Below are positions 51,567 to 59,632 of a stretch of DNA of 64,000 nt, in pieces; positions within the stretch are counted from its first letter, which is position 1, and every line of letters begins with the position of its first letter. A model generated the notes under the pieces. It was not told the origin of the DNA, made no database searches, and saw nothing but the letters and a program-made list of their open reading frames with translations. The position numbers and the translations under genes are program-made. Source of the stretch: Streptomyces sp. NBC_00237. GTDB lineage: Bacteria > Actinomycetota > Actinomycetes > Streptomycetales > Streptomycetaceae. Where the stretch lies: NCBI RefSeq assembly GCF_026342435.1, contig NZ_JAPEMT010000001.1, forward strand, positions 2,040,501 to 2,104,500, given 5' to 3'.

Positions 51567-53534
51567 GTGCGCCGCCCTCAGGATGTTCTCAGCCGCCCCC
51601 GCAAGCCCACCGACGCCCCCGCCGCCCCGCCCCCGGCAGACCCCACCGTCGCCGTCGGCGTCGCGCAGGCCGAGGCCGCTCTCGTCGAGCACTACCCGAG
51701 ACTCGTGCGCCTCGCCTACCTGGTGCTCCCGCCGCACCTCGGGCGCAACCGCCGGGTGCTGACCGCTCACTCCCTCGTCCAGCGTTCCCTTCCCCGGGGC
51801 CGCACCGGCCGTACCCCCGAGGCCGTCGCCCGGATTCCCGGGCCCCGCCGCACGGAGGGGGACGCCTCGGGCGGGCGCGGCGGCGGTGGGCACGCGTTCG
51901 TGCGGCAGCAGGTGCTGCGGCAGGCGCTGGAGGCCGAGCCCCCGCTGCGGTGGAAGGCATGGCCGAAGAGGGCCCAACTGCCGCCCGTGCTCCCGCAGGT
52001 GTGGGGGGTGCGGCTGTTCCCGAAGTCGGGGGGCGCCGACGAGCTCGCGCTGGACCAGCGGCTCGCCGCCCTGTCCGGTGCCGGGCGTGCCGCGTACGTA
52101 CTGCGCGGTCTGGAGGGGCTGGACGCGGCAGGCGTACGGAGTGTGCTGCGGGCCGCCGGGGTCGCGGAGCCCGATGCCGCGCTCGCGGAGGCGGACACCG
52201 TCGAGCCGTCCCCGCTCCTGGAGTCCGCCGAGTTCGACCCGTGCTCCCTCCAGGCCCGCCCCACCGACCTCATGCGCCGCCGCCAGCACGCCCGTATCGG
52301 CGTCGCGGCCCTCGCCGCCCTGGTGGTGGGCACGGTGGTCCTCGGCGGGTCGCGGGAGAGCGGGTCGAGCGCGCGGGACGTGGCCGAGGAAGAGGCTCTG
52401 GACCCGGGGCAGTTGACGGTCGCGGCAGCCGCCGCCTGGAAGGTGTCCGACCGTACCGACTTCTCCGCCTGGCCGGTCCGGGGCTCCCTCGCCGACGACA
52501 GCGAGCTGCTGCGCCGGGCGCTCGGGGTGTGGGCGGCCCCCGGCGACGCCGTACGGATCTCCGCGACCCCGTACACCGCCACCGGGCCCGCTGCGGGCGC
52601 GCCCCAGCTCCTGTACGCGGGCGAACTCGACGGGGCGCGCGTCGTCGTCCTGTACGACGGGCTGCGGCTCGTGCGGTACGCGGAGCCCCTGGACGGGAGC
52701 GAGGACGCGGCCCTGGACTTCGCGCGGGTCGACGGGGCGCAGGAGGCCACCGCCAACGCCGTCGTCGTCTCGCGCACGGACACCCAGGTGCGGTATCTGA
52801 CGGCTCCGTGGGCGGACCGGACCTCGGTGCGCGACCTGCTCGACCCGGCCGCCCCGCCCCGCGCCCTCAAGCGGGGGCCCGACGGCGTCACCGGGCCCGT
52901 GGCCGCGTCCTCGATGGCCCGGGACTGCACGAGCTGGGACGCCGTGGAGGTGCGGGACACGACCGGGGTCCGTACGCTCACCGACCTCGGAGAGCTGGTC
53001 CCGGCACGGCTGACGGCCGGTACGCCCGCCGCTCCCGCCGACATCAAGTCCACCGCGGACAGGGCGAGTTGGGCACGCGCCGCGTGTCAGCTGCCGACCG
53101 TGCGGGCGCAGGGCGTGCGGAGCGTCCAGGTGTGGTCGTACGCCTCCCAGAGCCTTCCCGAGGGCGGCGGCACCGCGCAGTGGGTGTGTACCCGCGCCGA
53201 GACCTGGCAGGGGTCCGGGAGCCGGGTGCTGGCGCAGTTCCAGCCGCCGCAGGCCGGGCCGCCCGCACCCGGTGCGGTCGCCGCGAGGGCGGAGGACTCG
53301 GCGGCCTGCGGGGCGAAGGCCCCCCAGGTGCTCGCCGGGGTGCTGTGGAAGTCCAAGAGCGACAAGTGGTACCTGCTGGCGGCGGGGAACGAGGCGTTCC
53401 GGTCGGTCGCGGTGAGCGGCGGGGTGACCGGGTCGGCGGACGGCAACGTCCTGGCCGTCCCCGCCAAGAAGGGGGCGCAGGCGCAGCTCAACGGCACGCT
53501 GGCGGACGGCACGAAGGTCGCCTCGCTGCGCTGA
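51567..53534 (+). CDS. Membrane protein with sigma-factor-like cytoplasmic domain
   Basis: 655 residues. In the N-terminal cytoplasmic part, VEHYPRLVRLAYLVLP (about 40-55) resembles ECF sigma region 2. LDQRLAALSGAGRAAYVLRG (162-181), continuing LEGLDAAGVRSVL, resembles region 4. A single membrane helix (about 244-261) leads to a 390-residue extracytoplasmic part with four or more Cys and no family I recognise. The sigma likeness is my reading of weak pattern, and the HTH may be degenerate. It follows the STAND ATPase after 60 bp on the same strand. Start is GTG 51567. Confidence 0.7.
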   Translation: MRRPQDVLSRPRKPTDAPAAPPPADPTVAVGVAQAEAALVEHYPRLVRLAYLVLPPHLGRNRRVLTAHSLVQRSLPRGRTGRTPEAVARIPGPRRTEGDASGGRGGGGHAFVRQQVLRQALEAEPPLRWKAWPKRAQLPPVLPQVWGVRLFPKSGGADELALDQRLAALSGAGRAAYVLRGLEGLDAAGVRSVLRAAGVAEPDAALAEADTVEPSPLLESAEFDPCSLQARPTDLMRRRQHARIGVAALAALVVGTVVLGGSRESGSSARDVAEEEALDPGQLTVAAAAAWKVSDRTDFSAWPVRGSLADDSELLRRALGVWAAPGDAVRISATPYTATGPAAGAPQLLYAGELDGARVVVLYDGLRLVRYAEPLDGSEDAALDFARVDGAQEATANAVVVSRTDTQVRYLTAPWADRTSVRDLLDPAAPPRALKRGPDGVTGPVAASSMARDCTSWDAVEVRDTTGVRTLTDLGELVPARLTAGTPAAPADIKSTADRASWARAACQLPTVRAQGVRSVQVWSYASQSLPEGGGTAQWVCTRAETWQGSGSRVLAQFQPPQAGPPAPGAVAARAEDSAACGAKAPQVLAGVLWKSKSDKWYLLAAGNEAFRSVAVSGGVTGSADGNVLAVPAKKGAQAQLNGTLADGTKVASLR

Positions 53535-53614
53535 CCGCCTCGGCCGAGGCCGTCAGGGGGCGGCTGCGGGTGGTGTTGGTCGTGTGGCGTCAAAGTTCTG
53601 ACTGCACAGACCTG

Positions 53615-53648
53615 TTGCCAAGGTCGTACCCGTCAGTACATTGACGCC
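53615..53648 (+). promoter_or_regulatory. Promoter of the diiron/reductase operon, probably leaderless
   Basis: TTGCCA (53615-53620), 16 bp, TACATT (53637-53642), 6 nt, then ATG 53649. An imperfect palindrome, GTCAGTACATTGAC (53632-53645), overlaps the -10 and could be the TetR operator; that is inference. Confidence 0.6.
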
Positions 53649-54578
53649 ATGTCTAATACGCAGCAGGGGCCGGTCCCGGTGGCGTCGGAGTGGACGCCGC
53701 TGAAGGCCCGCCACGTGTCCTTCGACTGGGCGGACACCCCGCTCCACTGGCTCCCGGGGCAGCCCTTCGCCACCCACACCATCAACGTCCTGCACCTGCT
53801 GCTCCCGGCGGGGGAGCGCTGGTTCGTGCACGTCTACCGGCAGGCGCTGCCGCTGATCACCGACGAGCGGCTGCGGGGGGACGTCATCGGGTTCATCGGC
53901 CAGGAGGCCATGCACTCCCAGGCCCACGACGACGTCCTGCCGCACCTCAAGGCGCAGGGGCTCGACCCCACCCCGTACACCGCGCAGGTCGACTGGCTCT
54001 TCGAGAAGCTGCTCGGGGACCGGACGCTGCCGCCCGGCAGGGCGCGCCGGTGGTGGCTCCTCGAGCGGATCGCGATCATCGCGGCCATCGAGCACTACAC
54101 CGCCTTCCTCGGCGACTGGGTCCTCAACGCCGACGAGCTCGACCGGCGCGGCGCCGACCCGACCATGCTCGACCTGCTGCGCTGGCACGGGGCCGAGGAG
54201 GTCGAACACCGCTCGGTGGCCTTCGAGTTGTTCGAGCACGTCGACGGCAGCTACCGGCGCAGGGCCCGCACCTGGGCCACCGCCTTCACCGCCCTGGTCT
54301 TCCTGTGGCAGCGCGGCGCCCGCTTCTTCATGGAGAACGACCCGACGCTGAACGGGACGGGCCGGGCCCGCGTCTCGGACTTCGTACGGGACGGGCGGCG
54401 GGGGCTGCTCCCGGCCCCCGGCGCGATGGCCAGGTCCATCCCCCGCTACCTGAGCAGGAGTTACCACCCCTCCCAGGAGGGCAGCACCGCCCAGGCCGTC
54501 GCCTACCTCGCCTCGTCCCCCGCCGCCACGGCCGCCGAAGCCCGCACCGCAGAGGCCCGCACTTCCGGAGGTTCCTGA
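53649..54578 (+). CDS. PF10118-type predicted metal-dependent hydrolase, ferritin-like diiron candidate
   Basis: 309 residues in a helical protein. Two ExxH motifs and an extra Glu are in ferritin-like order: E86-AM-H89 in GQEAMHSQAHDD, E148 in AIEHYTAF and E184-VE-H187 in GAEEVEHRSVAFE. That is the ligand set of a carboxylate-bridged diiron site. The family is usually labelled 'metal-dependent hydrolase', without proof. The next gene is a ferredoxin-type reductase, which fits a diiron oxygenase or desaturase better. N-terminal ARHVSFDWADTPLHWLPG is typical of the family. Likely leaderless. Confidence 0.88.
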   Translation: MSNTQQGPVPVASEWTPLKARHVSFDWADTPLHWLPGQPFATHTINVLHLLLPAGERWFVHVYRQALPLITDERLRGDVIGFIGQEAMHSQAHDDVLPHLKAQGLDPTPYTAQVDWLFEKLLGDRTLPPGRARRWWLLERIAIIAAIEHYTAFLGDWVLNADELDRRGADPTMLDLLRWHGAEEVEHRSVAFELFEHVDGSYRRRARTWATAFTALVFLWQRGARFFMENDPTLNGTGRARVSDFVRDGRRGLLPAPGAMARSIPRYLSRSYHPSQEGSTAQAVAYLASSPAATAAEARTAEARTSGGS

Positions 54579-54581
54579 ACC

Positions 54582-55697
54582 ATGTCCCGTGCTCGTATGC
54601 CCCGTGTTCGTACGTCCCGTGCTCGTACGTATCTGATCGCGGCCACAGCCGCCTCGCTCGCGGTCGTCGCCCGGCGGGCCCTGCGCGGCCGCGTGCGGCG
54701 GTCGCCGCTGTGGCCCCTGCCCGCGCTGGAGGAACCCATATCGGGGCAGCGGGGCCGGTCCGGCTCCATCCGCGTCCTGGTCAGCGGGCGCGACGAGCCC
54801 GCCGAAGGCGTCGTACGGCTGCATCTGGAGGCCATGGACGCGGGCGACCTGCCGCGCTGGGAGCCCGGCGCGCACCTGGACCTGGTGCTGCCTTCGGGGC
54901 TCGTGCGGCAGTACTCGCTGTGCGGCGATCCGTCCGACCGGGCCTCGTACACCGTCGCGACGCGGCTGATCTGCGAGGAGGAGGGCGGGCGGGGCGGCTC
55001 GCGGGAGGTGCACGAGCAGCTCCACGAGGGCTCGGAGATCGAGGTCCGAGGGCCGCGCAACCGCTTCGCGCTGGTCTCTTCGGCGTCGTACGTCTTCGTC
55101 GCGGGCGGGATCGGCATCACCCCGCTGCTGCCCATGCTGCGGGCGGCACAGGCGGCGGGCGCTGACTGGCGGCTGCTGTACGGGGGGCGGAGCCGGGCCA
55201 CGATGCCGTTCCTGGCGGAGGTCGAGAACCTCGGCGGGCCCGAGCGGGTGCGGATCGTCGCCGAGGACGAGGACGGGCTGCCGGATCTCGGCGGGCTGTG
55301 GGCCGATGTGCCGCAGGGGACCGCTGTGTACGCGTGTGGCCCCGAGGGGCTGTTGGGAGCGGTGGAGGGATCGCTGCCGGAGCACTGTTCGTTGCACGTG
55401 GAGAGGTTCGCGCCGGGCGCGAGCGCCGGGGGCTCCGGCGCTTTCGAGGTGGAGCTGCGCAGGAGCGGGACCGTCGTCCAGGTGGCCGCCGGCCAGTCGG
55501 TGCTCGCGGCGCTCAAGCCGGTCGTGCCGAACGTCTCGTACTCCTGTGAGCAGGGGTTCTGCGGCACCTGCCAGCAGCGGGTCGTCGAGGGCGAGATCGA
55601 GCACAGGGACGAGCTGCTGACGGATTCGGAGCGTGACGACTCGCTGCTGATCTGCGTCTCGCGGGCGCGCGGGGAGCGGCTGGTGCTGGACCTGTAG
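54582..55697 (+). CDS. Membrane-anchored flavin/2Fe-2S oxidoreductase
   Basis: 371 residues. An N-terminal hydrophobic anchor (about 17-31) follows repeated Arg-rich residues from a 15-bp DNA repeat. The flavin domain has LVRQYSLCGDP (about 106-116) and the NAD(P) domain has VAGGIGITPLLPML. The C-terminal plant-type ferredoxin domain has Cys322, Cys327, Cys330 and Cys358 (CEQGFCGTCQ, LLIC). This PDR/VanB-like layout carries electrons from NAD(P)H to a one-electron partner. It starts 3 bp after the PF10118 gene, so the two likely act together, with TetR behind. Confidence 0.93.
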   Translation: MSRARMPRVRTSRARTYLIAATAASLAVVARRALRGRVRRSPLWPLPALEEPISGQRGRSGSIRVLVSGRDEPAEGVVRLHLEAMDAGDLPRWEPGAHLDLVLPSGLVRQYSLCGDPSDRASYTVATRLICEEEGGRGGSREVHEQLHEGSEIEVRGPRNRFALVSSASYVFVAGGIGITPLLPMLRAAQAAGADWRLLYGGRSRATMPFLAEVENLGGPERVRIVAEDEDGLPDLGGLWADVPQGTAVYACGPEGLLGAVEGSLPEHCSLHVERFAPGASAGGSGAFEVELRRSGTVVQVAAGQSVLAALKPVVPNVSYSCEQGFCGTCQQRVVEGEIEHRDELLTDSERDDSLLICVSRARGERLVLDL

Positions 55698-55710
55698 CAG
55701 GAGGGGGGCC

Positions 55711-55739
55711 GGGGCCGGGTGAAGATCCTTACCGGCCCC
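55711..55739 (+). terminator. Hairpin after the reductase gene
   Basis: GGGGCCGG (55711-55718) pairs with CCGGCCCC (55732-55739), 13 bp after the stop. It partly separates the TetR gene from the operon. Confidence 0.55.
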
Positions 55740-55780
55740 TGGGGGTCCCCCGGGCGGGGGCCGAAGGTTAGTCTGGTGGA

Positions 55781-56509
55781 ATGACGACCGGGGTGCGCCG
55801 CAGGATGGGCGTCGAAGAGCGCAGGCAGCAACTGATCGGTGTGGCGCTGGAGTTGTTCAGCCACCGCTCGCCCGACGAGGTCTCGATAGACGAGATAGCC
55901 GCCGCCGCGGGAATCTCCCGGCCGCTCGTCTACCACTACTTCCCCGGCAAGCAGAGCCTGTACGAGGCGGCCCTGCGGCGTGCCGCCGACGAGCTCGCCG
56001 CGCGCTTCGACGAGCCGCGTGAAGGGCCGTTGGGCGCCCGGTTGCTGAGGGTGATGGGCCGGTTCTTCGGGTTCGTCGACGAACACGGGCCCGGTTTCTC
56101 GGCGTTGATGCGCGGCGGACCCGCGGTCGGGTCCTCGACGACGAACGCGATGATCGACGAGGTGCGGCAGGCGGCGTACGAGCAGATCCTCGACCACCTG
56201 GGCGTGGGCGAGCCGCCCGCCCGGCTCGCGCTGGTCGTACGGTCCTGGGTGTCGCTCGCCGAATCGACGGCGCTGCTGTGGCTCGACGGGCGGGAAATCC
56301 CGCGCGGCGAGCTGGAGTTGCAGCTCGTCCACGATTTCGCCGCACTGATGGCGGTCGGCGCGGCGTACGACCCGTCGATGGCTCAGATCGTCCTGCGGAT
56401 ACTGGCGGACGAACCGGCGGACGGGCCGTTCGGGGAACTGATGGGGCGGCTGACGGGGCTGGCGGGGGCCCTGCCGGTGGTGCCGGGGCCCCGGACCGCT
56501 GTGGAGTAG
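55781..56509 (+). CDS. TetR family regulator
   Basis: 242 residues. The N-terminal HTH is clear (VALELFSHRSPDEVSIDEI, AAAAGISRPLVYHYFPGKQSLYEAAL, about 17-62). The C-terminal ligand domain is TetR_C-like, with GFSALMRGGP. A -10 TAGTCT lies 6 nt before ATG 55781, so it is probably leaderless with its own promoter. Its position right behind the diiron/reductase pair, same strand, suggests that it controls them. Ligand unknown; such trios are often linked to lipid or hydrophobic compound oxidation. Confidence 0.92.
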   Translation: MTTGVRRRMGVEERRQQLIGVALELFSHRSPDEVSIDEIAAAAGISRPLVYHYFPGKQSLYEAALRRAADELAARFDEPREGPLGARLLRVMGRFFGFVDEHGPGFSALMRGGPAVGSSTTNAMIDEVRQAAYEQILDHLGVGEPPARLALVVRSWVSLAESTALLWLDGREIPRGELELQLVHDFAALMAVGAAYDPSMAQIVLRILADEPADGPFGELMGRLTGLAGALPVVPGPRTAVE

Positions 56510-56552
56510 CCGCCGCTTGTGCGTGATGGTGGACGTGATGGTGGAGCGTCCG

Positions 56553-57263
56553 TCACTCCTTGTACGTGACGCTGACGTCCTGGAAGCCCAGGGAGCGCAG
56601 GAGGCCCTGGAGCATGCTCGTCGTGTTCTTCTCGGCGCGGGCGGCGAGTTCGCTCTCCTGGGCGGCCTCGCCGATGCGCTGTGCGGCCAGCTTGTGGACG
56701 GCCTGCTCGTCGTTCGGGTTGTCCGAGAAGAAGTCGCCGAGGCGGTCGAGGAGGCCGCGCTGCTTGGACACGGCGTACGAGCGGTCCGGGTCGAGGGCCG
56801 GTTTGCCGAGGGTGGCGTGCGGGAGCCGGATGGTGGCGGCGGTGCGGTCCTCGTTGACGGTGACGTCGTTCTTGCCGAGGCCGCCCAGGGCGACACTGGC
56901 GCCGACGGTGCCCGCGCCGACGTACAGGGTGCGGGTGCCTCGGATGGCGTCGGGCAGGAACTTGGCGTCCTTCTCCAGGTCGACGACCACCTGGAAGTTT
57001 CCGGCCGCCGCCTCGTAACTGCTCATGTCCTGGAGGGACTTGAGGACGGCCGGGCCGGTGCGGTCCTTGGTCTCGGTGCCGAAGAGGTCGCCGAGGCCGG
57101 GGATGAGGAAGAGGCGGGTGCCGAGGAGGAGGACGGCGAAGAGGGCGAGGAGGACGCCCGGGATCGTGATCCAGAGGGGGACGCGGCGGCGGGGTCGCGG
57201 CGGGGAGGGGGAGCGGGGACTTGCGGTGTCCCCGGCCTCCGTGCGCGCTTCGGTGCGGTCCAT
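56553..57263 (-). CDS. DUF4230 membrane-anchored protein
   Basis: 236 residues from ATG 57263. A basic, Ser/Pro-rich leader is followed by one membrane helix (VPLWITIPGVLLALFAVLLLG, about 28-48). The extracytoplasmic DUF4230 domain follows: VLKSLQDMSSYEAAAGNFQ, TLYVGAGTVGASVALGGL and VTVNEDRTAATIRLPHA. The domain occurs across bacteria with no known function. It is convergent with the TetR gene (43-bp gap) and has a GGAGGGG upstream at a rather long distance. Confidence 0.88.
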   Translation of the reverse strand: MDRTEARTEAGDTASPRSPSPPRPRRRVPLWITIPGVLLALFAVLLLGTRLFLIPGLGDLFGTETKDRTGPAVLKSLQDMSSYEAAAGNFQVVVDLEKDAKFLPDAIRGTRTLYVGAGTVGASVALGGLGKNDVTVNEDRTAATIRLPHATLGKPALDPDRSYAVSKQRGLLDRLGDFFSDNPNDEQAVHKLAAQRIGEAAQESELAARAEKNTTSMLQGLLRSLGFQDVSVTYKE

Positions 57264-57560
57264 GGTTTCCGAATGCCCCTCCACAGCCCCCTCACGCACC
57301 GCCCCCCTCGCCCTCCCACCCTCCACCTCCCCTCAGGCTCCACCCCACCTCACCCCTTCGGGCTCCACCCCACCTCACCCCTTCGGGCTCCACCCCCGCC
57401 CATCCCCTTCGGGCTCCGCCCCGCCTCACCCCTTCGGGCCTCCTCGCCTCGCCCCTTTGGGCTCCGCCTCCGCCCATCCCCCTCGGGCTCCGCCCTGCCT
57501 TGCCCCTTCGCGCCCCGCCTCCGCCTGGGCCCCTTGGGCTCCGCCCTCCGCTTCCCTCGC
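57264..57560. repeat. Degenerate CCCCTTCGGGCTCCRCC tract
   Basis: From about 57330 to 57545 about 11 imperfect copies of a 20-22-bp unit (ACCCCTTCGGGCTCC core) run up to the dispersed element. Similar tracts precede copies A and B. No gene is visible in 57264-57994. Confidence 0.75.
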
Positions 57561-58008
57561 CTCCTTGGGCGGCGGGGCCGCCCCCCGGGGGCGGGACGGG
57601 CGGGCAAGGGGGCGGCCCCCCTCGCTCCGGGCCCGCCCCGGTGCCGCCCGCTGTTACCTCGCCCTATGGGTGCGCCGCACCCCGGTGCGCCTGCGGCGGG
57701 CTGCCCCAGACCCTTCCCCAAGCTCTCAACTTCGTTCGAGCAGGGGAGACACCATCCTTCACCTAAACTCGCGAGGCTTGGGGGTCGGACGTGCGGGCGC
57801 GTTGGGGCTGGGCGCGCAGTTCCCCGCGCCCCTAACGGGGCGCACCCCTCCCAGACCCAGCGGAGCCGGGAGCGCACGCGCGGCGGAGCCGCACAGTGAT
57901 ACAGCCCCGCGCCCCTGAAGGGGCACACCCCCCAGCCCCGGCGGAGCCGGGAGTGCACGCGCGGCCGAGCCGCACAGTGACACAGCCCGCACCCCTAAAG
58001 GGGCACAG
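57561..58008 (+). repeat. Dispersed GC-rich element, full copy D with duplicated tail
   Basis: 57561-57843 carries head, CTCAACTTCGTTCGAGCAGG, CCTTCACCTAAACTCGCGAG and GCGCAGTTCCCCGCGCCCCT as in copy B. Two tandem units of about 85 bp follow (about 57837-57921 and 57919-58008), each with CGGAGCCGGGAG, CGCACGCGCGGC and GAGCCGCACAGTGA. The last unit supplies the stop codon (57995-57997) of the phosphatase gene. Confidence 0.88.
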
Positions 58009-58828
58009 AGCCCCCCCGCGTCAGCCGCTCGCGCAGCCGGGCCACCCCCTCGTCCGGGATGCCGAGGCCGTCCCGTACGTACGCCTCCATCGAGCCGTGC
58101 CGAGCGTCCACCTCCGCCAGCGCCGCCTTCAAATACTCGGGTGCGACCCCGATGATGGCCTGCGCGATCTCCGGATCGCCCCCCTTCGCCACGAACCCCG
58201 CGATCATCGGCTCGAAAGCGGCCCGGACCGCCGGGTTCACCGCCAGGTACTCCGACTCCACCGTCTCCGCCGAAGCCCCCAGCAGGGTCAGTACGATCGT
58301 CGCCCCCCACCCCGTCCGGTCCTTGCCCGCCGTGCAGTGGAAGAGCAGCGGACCCGCGTCCGGCGCGGTCAGTTCGAGCAGGAAGGCGCGGTACGCGGCG
58401 CGCGCCGAGTCCGAGGACACCAGCGCCCGGTAGGTGTCCGCGAAGAGGGCCTGTGCCCGGCCCCCGCCGAGGTGCTCCTCGGCCATCGCCGGGTCCGACA
58501 GCACGTTCTTCAGCTGGGCCGCCGCAGGCTTGTCGTCGGCGTTCCCGTGTGCCACCGCCGCCGCGATCGTGTCGGCGAGCGCGTCGGCGACGACGAGGCG
58601 GGCCCCCTGCGGCACCCGGTCCGGGTGGTCCGCCCGCTCGGCGGCACTGCGGAAGTCCACGATCGTCTCGATGCCGAGCGCGGCCACCACCGGGTCCGCC
58701 GCCGGGTCCATCCGGTCCAGCTGCCCGGCCCGCAGGACCAGTCCTGGACGTACGGTACGGCCGTCGGCGAGGGGGAGCCCGCCGAGGTCGCGGAGGTTGG
58801 CGACGGTGGTCGACGCGAGTGCGGTCAT
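57995..58828 (-). CDS. Tyrosine/lipid phosphatase, PF13350-like
   Basis: 277 residues. The phosphatase P-loop is FHCTAGKDRTGWGA (Cys near 164, CX5R), in the form seen in the Mycobacterium PtpB-like 'tyrosine phosphatase family'. The start (TVANLRDLGGLPLADGRTVRPGLVLRAGQL) is the family hallmark. PtpB-like enzymes act on phosphotyrosine, phosphoserine and phosphoinositides. The C-terminal GGSVPL and stop come from the downstream repeat, so the natural end may have been altered. Start at ATG 58828. Confidence 0.93.
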   Translation of the reverse strand: MTALASTTVANLRDLGGLPLADGRTVRPGLVLRAGQLDRMDPAADPVVAALGIETIVDFRSAAERADHPDRVPQGARLVVADALADTIAAAVAHGNADDKPAAAQLKNVLSDPAMAEEHLGGGRAQALFADTYRALVSSDSARAAYRAFLLELTAPDAGPLLFHCTAGKDRTGWGATIVLTLLGASAETVESEYLAVNPAVRAAFEPMIAGFVAKGGDPEIAQAIIGVAPEYLKAALAEVDARHGSMEAYVRDGLGIPDEGVARLRERLTRGGSVPL

Positions 58829-58906
58829 GGCGGGGTGACTCCTGGGCTGAGGTGCGCGTGCAGCGGGCCGAACGGGCGTTCTCCGCCCACCGTACGTGCC
58901 CCGTCC

Positions 58907-59500
58907 TCAACCGGCTCGACGGCCCCCGACCAGCACCGATCCCGCCCCCATCCCCAGCGCGAGCGCCGCGAAGTGGCCGACGTCCGTGAAGGTGGGGCGG
59001 TCCTTGTTGAGGAGCGGGCGCGCGCCCAGTGCCAGGAGTCCCGCCCGTGCCGCCAGGCGCAGCGGGCCCCTCGGCACCGCCGCCGTCAGTGCGCCCAGCA
59101 CCGCGTTGAACCCGTAGCTCGTCCCGACGTCCACCGCCGAGCGGGTCGCCGCGTCCGCACCGGTCGCGCGCAGTCCTCCGTACACGAGGACCGTGGCCGA
59201 GGTGTGGCCGAGGAGGAAGACCCCGGCCGTCCACCAGGCCCCGTACGCGTACTCGGCGTACCCGAGGACCGCCAGGAGCAGCAGCGCGTACGGCAGCGGC
59301 ATCGGCTCCTCGACGACGAGCGCGCTGGTCAGCAGGGTCTCCCAGCGGCCCGCTTCGAGCTGGTCGACGTTGGTGGAGCAGGAGCGCAGGAAGTCGTGGT
59401 GGGAGCCGGGCTCGGGCAGGTGACGGCGCGCGGCGTGCGCGCCGAGCTGTACTCCGCCGACGTACGCGGGGGCCAGGACGGGCAGGTCCGAGAGGTGCAT
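58907..59500 (-). CDS. Rhomboid-like intramembrane protein
   Basis: 197 residues with about six membrane helices. NVDQLEAGRWETLLTSALVVEEP (about 44-66) is typical of the Streptomyces rhomboid-like group. The catalytic-Ser region reads DVGTSYGFNAVLGA, a variant of GxSG, and the His would be in DVGHFAALALG. Whether it is an active protease is unclear, because a Tyr splits the usual SG pair. ATG 59500 is my choice; GTG 59518 is possible. Neither has a good Shine-Dalgarno. Confidence 0.8.
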   Translation of the reverse strand: MHLSDLPVLAPAYVGGVQLGAHAARRHLPEPGSHHDFLRSCSTNVDQLEAGRWETLLTSALVVEEPMPLPYALLLLAVLGYAEYAYGAWWTAGVFLLGHTSATVLVYGGLRATGADAATRSAVDVGTSYGFNAVLGALTAAVPRGPLRLAARAGLLALGARPLLNKDRPTFTDVGHFAALALGMGAGSVLVGGRRAG

Positions 59501-59632
59501 GGGGGCATGATCGCGCACCCCGGTTAACGGGTGTGTCAGAAGGCGGCGTTCGTGAGTACGGCCGGTGTCCGTGCCGGTACGGGAAGCAGGGTTTCGCCTC
59601 GCCGATCACCGGTCCCGCGCCACGATGGGCCG

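Noticed and set aside
49392-52289. A 965-codon minus-strand open frame over the STAND and sigma-like genes
   Set aside because: Composition-driven shadow, Gly/Val/Arg-rich with no motifs; the plus-strand frames carry Walker motifs and a membrane helix.
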